A stretch of 13,178 nucleotides of DNA, from positions 1-13,178 of the forward strand of contig JAMCYA010000007.1 in assembly GCA_023473845.1 (NCBI GenBank), read 5' to 3'. Positions 6,944-13,164 of this stretch are shown here, one piece after another. The DNA comes from Patescibacteria group bacterium (GTDB lineage: Bacteria > Patescibacteriota > Doudnabacteria > UBA920). Under the pieces are notes generated by a model that was not told where the DNA came from, searched no databases, and saw nothing but the letters and a program-made list of their open reading frames with translations. The number at the start of each line of letters is the position of its first letter. Within the stretch, counting starts at the first letter, position 1. The position numbers and the translations under genes were made by a program.

Positions 6944-8221
6944 CTACTTGGCTTCTTCCAAAGTTACATTTACCAGTTTTTCCGCGCCTTTATGGTAAAT
7001 TTTTAAAGCCACAGCATCGCCAACTTCCTTATTTTTTAAAAGCCCGCTGAGCGTATTGCTGCCGTCGACTTTTTGGCCATCCACTTCCAAAATAATATCG
7101 TTCTCCATAATGCCGGCCTTATCGGCGGGACTGCCCGGGACAACGGCGAAATCGGTCGTTTTGTCGCCCCTCACCACCAGGGCACCGTACTCGCGCGGCA
7201 ATTTTTCGCTTTGTGCCATAGCTTTGTCCACCATAACGTACCGCACACCCAAAAAAGGACGGACGATTTTCTTGTACTTTTCAAAACTACCCAAGGCCCG
7301 AGCCGCATCGCTTGCGGGGATGGCAAAGCCCACCAGCTGACCCTGCTGGTCGATGGCGGTATTAACCCCCACGACGTCTCCCGACAAATCCAAAAGCGGG
7401 CCGCCACTGTTGCCGGGATTAATGGCTGCATCCGTCTGGATTACGCCGTCCAATTGTTCGCTGCTGTTGCCCGAACCTGCGGTGATGCTCCGGCCCACGC
7501 CGGAAACAATCCCGCTGGTTACGGTGTTCTGGTACTGCCCGAGCGAGTTGCCGATTGCCACCACTCTCTGCCCAATCTGCAGCTGGCTTCCGGACCCTAA
7601 CTTCAAAAAAGGGGCATTCTGAACCTCAATCTTCACCAGGGCCAAATCCTCCCGCGGATCGCGCGCCAAAACTTTGGCTTCGTATTTTGTACCATCCGAC
7701 ATAACCACGGTGTAACTCGCCTGTTCGTCCGCCACCACGTGCTTGTTGGTTAAAATCAGGCCATCGGCTGAAACCAAAAACCCGCTGCCTGCCCCCACCT
7801 CCTGCAGGTTCGGTTTGCCGCTGCCTGGCTGTGCAGGACTGGCCGGCTGCTCCGGCAGAAAAAAACCGTTATTAAAGGGGTCAGACCCATATGCGGGCAG
7901 CAAGCTTACATCTTTGGAGATGACAATGGAAACAACGGCCGGACTCGCTTTTTTTACCACGTCAATCAGAGACGACTCCTCCACAATTTTTACATTTCCT
8001 TGCCCCTGGCCGGCTGAGTTTTGTCTGAACATCCCCAATTTCGGGTTCTGCAGCAAATACCAAGAACCGGCCGCGCCTCCGAGCACGCCAAAAAGCAGGC
8101 TGACAGCCACAATCCCCCACCAAACTTGCGCAGGCAAAGCGGAATGCAGCGACTTATTTGAGCCAATTGGAACTGAGGGCTCGGGCAAATCGGTTTTGTT
8201 TGTTATTTCTTTTTCTTCCAT
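6944..8221 (-). CDS. htrA: HtrA/DegP-like membrane-anchored serine protease with one PDZ domain
   Basis: A 425-residue trypsin-like protease of the HtrA/DegP/DegQ group. Residues 1-33 are cytoplasmic, a single membrane anchor spans about 34-57, and a Gly/Gln-rich linker leads to the extracytoplasmic protease domain. The catalytic triad is visible as His161 (LTNKHVV), Asp192 (EDLALVKI) and Ser272 (NPGNSGGPL). A PDZ domain covers about 322-420 (RPFLGVRYV ... GSPADKAGIMENDIILEVDG). The family degrades or chaperones misfolded envelope proteins and is often stress-induced. A 25-residue Pro-rich insertion (about 113-140) precedes the protease core. It is the first gene of the nine-gene operon, with a TTGAAA-17-TATAAT promoter ending 24 bases before the ATG and no Shine-Dalgarno in the short leader. 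Only one PDZ is present, as in DegS and many Gram-positive HtrA proteins, against two in DegP. Confidence 0.95.
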   Translation of the reverse strand: MEEKEITNKTDLPEPSVPIGSNKSLHSALPAQVWWGIVAVSLLFGVLGGAAGSWYLLQNPKLGMFRQNSAGQGQGNVKIVEESSLIDVVKKASPAVVSIVISKDVSLLPAYGSDPFNNGFFLPEQPASPAQPGSGKPNLQEVGAGSGFLVSADGLILTNKHVVADEQASYTVVMSDGTKYEAKVLARDPREDLALVKIEVQNAPFLKLGSGSQLQIGQRVVAIGNSLGQYQNTVTSGIVSGVGRSITAGSGNSSEQLDGVIQTDAAINPGNSGGPLLDLSGDVVGVNTAIDQQGQLVGFAIPASDAARALGSFEKYKKIVRPFLGVRYVMVDKAMAQSEKLPREYGALVVRGDKTTDFAVVPGSPADKAGIMENDIILEVDGQKVDGSNTLSGLLKNKEVGDAVALKIYHKGAEKLVNVTLEEAK

Positions 8222-8245
8222 ACAAAAAAGTCAATTTACCGATTT

Positions 8246-8274
8246 ATTATACCATATTTTAAAGCGCCTTTCAA
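8246..8274 (-). promoter_or_regulatory. Promoter of the htrA-to-gap operon
   Basis: Read on the minus strand, TTGAAA (8269-8274) and TATAAT (8246-8251) are separated by exactly 17 bases. The -10 is preceded by TGG, giving the extended form TGnTATAAT. The -35 matches TTGACA at five of six positions. The predicted start near 8239 would give a leader of about 17 bases with no Shine-Dalgarno. The element lies directly before htrA and overlaps an inverted repeat (8257-8290). Confidence 0.75.
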
Positions 8275-8290
8275 AAAAGGCGCTTTAAAA
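8257..8290. terminator. Perfect 14-bp inverted repeat; terminator hairpin and/or operator
   Basis: TTTTAAAGCGCCTT (8257-8270) and AAGGCGCTTTAAAA (8277-8290) are perfect reverse complements around a six-base loop. The repeat lies 15 bases beyond the stop of the minus-strand 596-residue gene, so it may end the dnaX transcript. However, the GC-rich stem is followed by UUUAAAA rather than a clean U-tract, which makes it a weak intrinsic terminator in either direction. Its centre coincides with the -35 box of the htrA promoter, so it could equally be a repressor site. Confidence 0.6.
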
Positions 8291-8305
8291 ATTCTTGCCT
8301 AAATT

Positions 8306-10096
8306 TTACGGGGCCGGGTTCCTGAGCGGAGCGCTGCTCAAATAACTTTCGATGCTGGAGCACAGGCTGGTGTTCTGGGTGCCGCCCGTACACTGGGATG
8401 AGTTATAGCTGTTAACCTTGCTAAGACAGGTGCTGCTGTAGTCGGACTGGGAAACGCACACACTGGCTTCCTGTTCCAGCAAAACCTGGTCTTGAGAAGG
8501 CGGTGGTGGTGGAGTCTGATACTGCGTGCCGACCGCAGGCAACACTACCTGCATTTGCGCCGTAGCCAGACAGGTGGGCTGTTCCTTAAGCACGCCGACT
8601 GTGCCGTTACCGGTCACAGCACCACGGAACACGAACTTGGTAGTCAGCTGCTGGGTGAGCTGCGCAACAAAAGAACTGATAAAGCTGCTGGCGTTGCTGA
8701 TGCCCAGCTGGATCAAACCCTGAATTGCGGCTTTCTCTCCGCTGACAATGGAATTAATGGAACTGGCGATCGTGTGGTTGACCGCGTCCCGGGGTGTTTT
8801 CAGGCCCGAACTCGTCAATTCTTGCTCGGCAGACTTTTCAGCTTCGCCTTTGGCCGTGTCGGCTAAGTCGCCGTAGTGCAAGCTCCAGCCCTGGGGGGAG
8901 GCCAAAAAATCGCCCACTTTGGCCATTTTTTGGTAATAGTTAGGATCACTAGGGTCTACGCTCGTCGGGTCAAACCCCAAATACCGGCCGGCTTGGGCCT
9001 CAAACACGGTTTTAAGGTTGGGGTCCTGCTTCCCGCAATTGAATTGGGGCACAAGCTTTTTAATTATCTGGCGATCCAGATTATCACTGACATACTTATT
9101 CAAGTAGTCGTTCATGTATTGGCCGGAGACCAAGGCGTCTGAATAATACAAAAAGTTGGCCACCATGTAATTGCTTTCAATCTTATCAACCAACTTGCCC
9201 AGAAAAGAACCCATAAACTGGGAGAAGGACGCCACCAAACCTTCTTTTACTGCATCCATAATGATTCTGGGAATATCCCCAATGGTGATTGTCACATCGC
9301 CAATCCCCAAAAAAGCATGGGCGGTTTTTATAAACACAAAAGACTTGTTGCCTTCGTTGTCTTTTTCCACATAGTAGGGCGAAATAGTGGTGTCGGCCAG
9401 GTTGTATTTTGCTGTCAGCTTGCCCAGTTCGTCAGAATAGGCTTTGGTCTGGTCGTTGATTACGGCATACTGCTGGTAGACCTGCGGCCAGGTGCCCGCT
9501 GCTGAAGTGGGGTCGTAATTTTTAGCCGCGTCCAGCAGCCGGCCGTAGGCTAAAAAGGAAGTCAACAGCGCCTTGTGCATGGGAACCGCCTCCCTGGGCA
9601 CTTGGGCCTGGGCCAATTCTTGGTAGCTTTTTTGGAACTGGGCTGTAGTCTGGCTAACCACCGCCGGATCGCCGTTGAACAGCTGCGAGCTTTCGTCTTT
9701 GGTTTTGTTGTTAAAATTCATGGCAATCCCTGTGGTGGCGGCCAAATAATCGGTAACAGCTTGCGAGCCGGACTTGTTTGAGAGCTTGATGTCGTTATCG
9801 GGCACGGCCGGAGTCACGATTGGCTGGTCGACTTTCAAATCCGCCTCAACTTCCTTTTTGATGTCGTCCTGGGTAATAATCTGCTGGAAAAGCTCCTTGC
9901 TGGCTGCGGGGTCAATTTGCAGACTGGAAATGTATTTCAAATAAGCCACCTGGTCTACAGCCGGGTTGTTTTTATTGGCCACCTTTATTTCCTGGTAACG
10001 AAAACTTGGCCGATTCCAAAAGGTTACCCCGGCTAAGACTACGACCAAGACTAAAGCAACCGCAAAATATTGCTTTTGTTGTTTGGTTTCTAACAT
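8306..10096 (-). CDS. Membrane-anchored secreted protein of unknown function with cysteine-patterned tail
   Basis: I do not recognise this 596-residue protein with confidence. One N-terminal membrane segment (about 10-27) follows a short basic start, so the rest is probably extracytoplasmic. Residues 60-260 are polar and mostly helical in character. At 259-267 the sequence AHAFLGIGD begins an amphipathic stretch (to about 345) that resembles, from memory, mature starts of VirB5/TrbJ-like type IV secretion proteins. Residues 370-440 include YLGFDPTSVDPSDPNYYQKM and GDFLASPQGW, then an Ala/Glu-rich helix and GLKTPRD. The tail has a run of five prolines (529-533) and four cysteines spaced C-x9-C-x11-C-x9-C (547, 557, 569, 579), plus Cys354 and Cys509. 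The start lies 35 bases after the dnaX stop in an A-rich leader without a Shine-Dalgarno, so it is probably the second gene of the dnaX unit. Confidence 0.8.
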   Translation of the reverse strand: MLETKQQKQYFAVALVLVVVLAGVTFWNRPSFRYQEIKVANKNNPAVDQVAYLKYISSLQIDPAASKELFQQIITQDDIKKEVEADLKVDQPIVTPAVPDNDIKLSNKSGSQAVTDYLAATTGIAMNFNNKTKDESSQLFNGDPAVVSQTTAQFQKSYQELAQAQVPREAVPMHKALLTSFLAYGRLLDAAKNYDPTSAAGTWPQVYQQYAVINDQTKAYSDELGKLTAKYNLADTTISPYYVEKDNEGNKSFVFIKTAHAFLGIGDVTITIGDIPRIIMDAVKEGLVASFSQFMGSFLGKLVDKIESNYMVANFLYYSDALVSGQYMNDYLNKYVSDNLDRQIIKKLVPQFNCGKQDPNLKTVFEAQAGRYLGFDPTSVDPSDPNYYQKMAKVGDFLASPQGWSLHYGDLADTAKGEAEKSAEQELTSSGLKTPRDAVNHTIASSINSIVSGEKAAIQGLIQLGISNASSFISSFVAQLTQQLTTKFVFRGAVTGNGTVGVLKEQPTCLATAQMQVVLPAVGTQYQTPPPPPSQDQVLLEQEASVCVSQSDYSSTCLSKVNSYNSSQCTGGTQNTSLCSSIESYLSSAPLRNPAP

Positions 10097-10131
10097 GTGT
10101 TTTTTTTAATTTTTGATGAAATAAATAAAAA

Positions 10132-11682
10132 TTACTCTACCAATTCGCCGCCAAATATCTGCAAAGCGTCAGCCAGCCCCGAACCCGGGGCAGCTGATTC
10201 TTCACCCGCCTCTTCTATAACCTTAGCATAAATGCCCAAATTTTTCCCGAAAGCCGCCTTAATTGCCTGCATGATGACACTGTTGTTTTTTTGGTTTTCC
10301 AGGCTCTGCTTATGGAATTTAAATTTCACGCCCAAAACTATCCTCCCCTCCTCTACCTGGAGCAGTACCGCATTCTTTACCAGGTTAGCCAGGGGTGTAT
10401 TAATTTTTCGGATGTTTTCCACGACCTGGGGCCAGACCAGCGCCACTTCGTCTAGCGTTGCTGCGTCTAATTCCAGACTTGCCGCCTGTATTTTCTCAGC
10501 CGGGTCGGCTGCGGGCGCGGCCGGAGCCTCGGTCCGGCTTTCCAGTTTGGGGCTTGGGGCAGGCACCGGCTTGGCCGCCCTTGCGCTACCCGGAGCAACC
10601 GGACCCGTGCGGCGTTGAGCTGCTTCCAGGGCGGCCAACAAAACCGGAATTACCGGATTGACCGCATCCTGGACTTCCTTATAGGACTTCAAAAATAAAC
10701 GCAGGGTATAAATCAAATCGTTTGCGGAAAAAACCTGGCTGAAAGCGGCCGCCCGCACCGACTGCTCCTGTCCCAGGCCGGGCACTGTTTCTGCCCCGGT
10801 TACCTTGGCCACCAGCACTTTGCGCAAGTACTCCAAAAAGTCGCGGTTAAATACGGCAAAGTCCTGGCCTTTTTCCGAAAGCCGGTCAAAATACGGAGGC
10901 AGCTCCCGGCTCAAACCTTTTTCAATCAATTCCAGCAGTTCCTGGCAGAGTGCCACATCGGTAATCCCCAACAGCTGCCTGCACTCCTCGGCCGTCGCTT
11001 CTTTGCCCAGGGTCAGTACCTTGCCCAAAAGCGAAAGCGAGTCACGCACGCTGCCTTCCGCGTTCTGGGCGATTAAAGCCACAACCTCTTCGGGCAGCTC
11101 CGCATTTTCCTGGGATAAAACTTTCTTCAGTTGCAAAACTAGATCAGCCTCGGATAGGGCCTTAAAATCAAACCGCTGGGTGCGGGAAATTATTGTGGGC
11201 AGCACCTTGCCAATTTCCGTGGTGGCCAGAATAAAAATCGCATGCCTGGGCGGTTCTTCCAAAGTCTTCAAAAGCGCGTTGAAAGCCGGCTTGGACAGCA
11301 TGTGCACCTCGTCGATAATAATAATTTTGTACCTGCCGGCGGAGGGTGAAAACCGGACGTGCTCGATAATATCCCTCACGTTATCCACCCCCGTGTAGGA
11401 GGCGGCATCAATTTCCACCAAATCTAAAAAATTGCCCTGTGCCACCTGCTGGCAAATAGTGCACTGGCCGCAGGGGTCCCCGTCTTTGGAATCCAAGCAA
11501 TTGACTGCCTTGGCAAAAATCCGGGCCACTGAAGTTTTACCCACTCCCCGGCTGCCCGTAAACAAATAGGCATGGGCTACCTCGTCCCGCTTAACTTGGT
11601 TTTTGAGGGTTTGAATAATGTATTTTTGATTGAGCACGTCCGCAAAGGTCTGCGGCCGGTATTTGCGATAAAGTACAGCCAT
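10132..11682 (-). CDS. dnaX: DNA polymerase III subunit gamma/tau
   Basis: The 516-residue DnaX ATPase is a core subunit of the clamp loader that opens the beta sliding clamp. It begins with the typical LYRKYRPQTFADV (4-16). It has Walker A GSRGVGKTS (43-51), a four-Cys zinc module (Cys62, 71, 74, 77), Walker B IIIDEVHML (121-129), the SRC-type motif as SRTQRF (166-171, Thr in place of the usual Cys), and the sensor-2 segment GSVRDSLSLL (210-219). An oligomerisation domain follows (about 240-355), then a Pro/Ala linker (358-395), then a small C-terminal domain (405-495) like that of other tau-type tails. It lacks the long tau extension of E. coli (643 residues). Its -10 box ends eight bases before the ATG, implying a leaderless mRNA. 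A slippery AAAAAAC occurs at codons 464-466. Confidence 0.97.
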   Translation of the reverse strand: MAVLYRKYRPQTFADVLNQKYIIQTLKNQVKRDEVAHAYLFTGSRGVGKTSVARIFAKAVNCLDSKDGDPCGQCTICQQVAQGNFLDLVEIDAASYTGVDNVRDIIEHVRFSPSAGRYKIIIIDEVHMLSKPAFNALLKTLEEPPRHAIFILATTEIGKVLPTIISRTQRFDFKALSEADLVLQLKKVLSQENAELPEEVVALIAQNAEGSVRDSLSLLGKVLTLGKEATAEECRQLLGITDVALCQELLELIEKGLSRELPPYFDRLSEKGQDFAVFNRDFLEYLRKVLVAKVTGAETVPGLGQEQSVRAAAFSQVFSANDLIYTLRLFLKSYKEVQDAVNPVIPVLLAALEAAQRRTGPVAPGSARAAKPVPAPSPKLESRTEAPAAPAADPAEKIQAASLELDAATLDEVALVWPQVVENIRKINTPLANLVKNAVLLQVEEGRIVLGVKFKFHKQSLENQKNNSVIMQAIKAAFGKNLGIYAKVIEEAGEESAAPGSGLADALQIFGGELVE

Positions 11683-11690
11683 ATGAATGC

Positions 11691-11720
11691 ATTATACCAA
11701 ATAAATTTTTTACCTGCTAA
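11691..11720 (-). promoter_or_regulatory. Promoter of dnaX (extended -10; predicted leaderless start)
   Basis: On the minus strand TATAAT (11691-11696) is preceded by TGG, the same TGGTATAAT extended -10 as in front of htrA. A weak -35 candidate, TTAGCA (11715-11720), lies 18 bases upstream. Only eight bases separate the -10 from the dnaX ATG, so transcription should start at or within one or two bases of the start codon. Confidence 0.65.
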
Positions 11721-11724
11721 ACAA

Positions 11725-11753
11725 TTGACAAAAATATAATTTTATTGCATAAT
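11725..11753 (+). promoter_or_regulatory. Promoter of the CDP-alcohol phosphatidyltransferase gene
   Basis: A perfect -35 TTGACA (11725-11730), a 17-base AT-rich spacer and CATAAT (11748-11753, five of six consensus) lie upstream of the only complete plus-strand gene. The predicted start is near 11760, giving a leader of about 25 bases. The promoter is divergent from that of dnaX within the same 102-base intergenic region. Confidence 0.8.
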
Positions 11754-11770
11754 ATTCTTTCGTCTCAAAA

Positions 11771-11776
11771 AGGAGG
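11771..11776 (+). promoter_or_regulatory. Strong ribosome binding site (AGGAGG)
   Basis: A full AGGAGG lies eight bases before the ATG at 11785 and fixes that start. Comparable sites in the window precede only tpiA (GAGGAG, 5564-5569) and the PfkB kinase (AAAGGAG, 1238-1244). Most other starts lack a Shine-Dalgarno. Confidence 0.85.
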
Positions 11777-11784
11777 GATGATAC

Positions 11785-12396
11785 ATGCTTGAAAAGTTTT
11801 TGGCAGTTTCCTACAGCGCCATGGAGTGCATGGTGATTGCAGTTTTCAGCCCCCTCCTTCCAAAGGCGGGACTTAACCCAAACCCGCGCAGGCTGCTAAC
11901 CCTGCCCAACCTAATTTCCCTTTCCCGCCTACCCTTGGGCTTTCTGGTCTGGAAATTCAGGCTTTCACCCGAGATTGTAGGAATCCTTTTCTTTCTGGCC
12001 ATGCTGTCCGACCTCTCAGACGGCATGCTGGCAAGGAAAACCGGCCCCACGGTTTACGGAGCCATTCTTGATCCAATATGCGATAAGTTCTTCTTCTTTC
12101 TCTGCGTCGTAGCGTATAGGCCGTGCTTCAGCCCATTGGTATTCTGGCGGGCAAGGCCTTTGGAAATCCTGATTTTTTTGGCCCCCTTCGTCTATCTCTG
12201 GGCTAAAAAACCGGCTGCGGACAAAGCCGAGTTCAGGTCCAACATCTGGGGCAAGTCCAAGTTTGCATTTGAATGCCTAGCCCTGGTCGCCGCAGTGTCC
12301 GGCTTTAGCACCCTCGCCTCCTGCCTGCTCTTCATAGCGCTGGCGCTGGCCTTGGCCAGCATTCCCGCGCAAATCAGGCGGCAGCCCAATCAATAG
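11785..12396 (+). CDS. CDP-alcohol phosphatidyltransferase family protein
   Basis: A 203-residue integral membrane enzyme that transfers a phosphatidyl (or related phospho-) group from a CDP-linked donor to an alcohol, as in phospholipid head-group synthesis. The family signature is present: SDLSDGMLAR (75-84) followed by GAILDPICDK (92-101), with the four metal- and CDP-binding aspartates Asp76, Asp79, Asp96 and Asp100. AR and the next Gly are separated by seven residues. LLTLPNLISLSRLPLGF (37-53), just before the signature, is also typical. Four to six hydrophobic segments are visible. The acceptor (glycerol 3-phosphate, inositol phosphate or other) cannot be determined, although the length and LTLPNLISLSR segment resemble PgsA-like proteins. 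It is a complete single-gene unit with its own promoter, strong ribosome binding site and terminator, opposite in orientation to all its neighbours. Confidence 0.9.
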   Translation: MLEKFLAVSYSAMECMVIAVFSPLLPKAGLNPNPRRLLTLPNLISLSRLPLGFLVWKFRLSPEIVGILFFLAMLSDLSDGMLARKTGPTVYGAILDPICDKFFFFLCVVAYRPCFSPLVFWRARPLEILIFLAPFVYLWAKKPAADKAEFRSNIWGKSKFAFECLALVAAVSGFSTLASCLLFIALALALASIPAQIRRQPNQ

Positions 12397-12398
12397 CA

Positions 12399-12445
12399 AA
12401 CACCCCCAAACCCGCAAGCACAGGTTCGGGGGTGTTCTGTTTCTA
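12399..12445. terminator. Rho-independent terminator between convergent genes
   Basis: AACACCCCCAAACC (12399-12412) pairs with GGTTCGGGGGTGTT (12423-12436) with one A-C mismatch, around a ten-base loop. On the plus strand it starts three bases after the phosphatidyltransferase stop (12394-12396) and is followed by a T-rich tail (CTGTTTCT). The GtrA-like gene ends at 12451 on the other strand, so the hairpin may serve both genes. The plus-strand tail is the better one. Confidence 0.85.
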
Positions 12446-12450
12446 AAAGG

Positions 12451-13134
12451 CTACGCCACCTTTTTGAACACGAAAATTTTATAGCCAATAAAATTCCAAA
12501 CCAGGGAAACCAGAGTTGCCGCAAGCTTGGCTACGTTTTTATTTACATCCGCATATTCGGGCCGGGCTGCCAGGGGCGAATATTTGGAGAGCAAGGCCAC
12601 CAAAACGCTGTTAATCAGCAAACCGACAATGCTAACTAAAATAAAAAGCACAAACTGGTTCTGGGCTTTGCTGATGGCGGAATTTTTGGACAGCCCAAAA
12701 GCTTCCCAGACTAGCACTTCCAACACCAGAAACATAAGCAGAACAATCAAATAAAAACTAGCGGGCGCGGAATACTTGGCGCCAAACAGCACAGCTAGCA
12801 AAGCGGCTGCCCCTAGCAGACCCACCACCACCAGGCGCCAAAAATTTTTCCAGGCAGAAACCGTGGTTTCGAAACTAAACGTCCAATAACGGTTCCAAAA
12901 ATAGCTTTGAATCACTGCCAGCGAAAAACCAATGACATTAATCTGGCCTAGCTTCAGGCCCGAGGAAATATTTAAAGTCTTTGAGATAAAATTTAAAACC
13001 AAAAAATCCAGAGCTGTATTGATCACGCCTATGGCTCCGAATTTTAAAATTTGCAAAATAACCGGGTACTTAACCAGCAACTGGTCTAATTTTTGGTTAA
13101 ACCCCTTTGGCTGCGCGCTTGAGAATGTGTCCAT
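12451..13134 (-). CDS. GtrA-family membrane protein with a central two-helix insertion
   Basis: A 227-residue membrane protein of the GtrA family, whose members are thought to help move lipid-linked sugars or act in cell-surface polysaccharide synthesis. The first half carries ILKFGAIGVINTALDFLVLNF (29-49) and IGFSLAVIQSYFWNRYWTF (68-86). The last third carries QFVLFILVSIVGLLIN (160-175) and NVAKLAATLVSLVWNFIGYKIFVFKK (200-225). These correspond to helices 1-2 and 3-4 of the usual four-helix, roughly 120-residue domain. Between them lie about 65 extra residues (93-158) with two more hydrophobic stretches (about 100-117 and 127-143), so the protein probably has six membrane segments. The upstream region has no Shine-Dalgarno or convincing promoter. 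It converges on the phosphatidyltransferase gene across a shared hairpin. Substrate is unknown. Confidence 0.85.
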   Translation of the reverse strand: MDTFSSAQPKGFNQKLDQLLVKYPVILQILKFGAIGVINTALDFLVLNFISKTLNISSGLKLGQINVIGFSLAVIQSYFWNRYWTFSFETTVSAWKNFWRLVVVGLLGAAALLAVLFGAKYSAPASFYLIVLLMFLVLEVLVWEAFGLSKNSAISKAQNQFVLFILVSIVGLLINSVLVALLSKYSPLAARPEYADVNKNVAKLAATLVSLVWNFIGYKIFVFKKVA

Positions 13135-13145
13135 TTTTGTATAAT
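13119..13145 (+). promoter_or_regulatory. Possible plus-strand promoter at the right edge
   Basis: TTGAGA (13119-13124) and a perfect TATAAT (13140-13145) are separated by 15 bases, which is shorter than the preferred 17. The -35 falls within the start of the divergent GtrA-like gene. It would drive a gene beginning at 13165. Confidence 0.35.
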
Positions 13146-13164
13146 TAATTGCTTAAACTAAACC

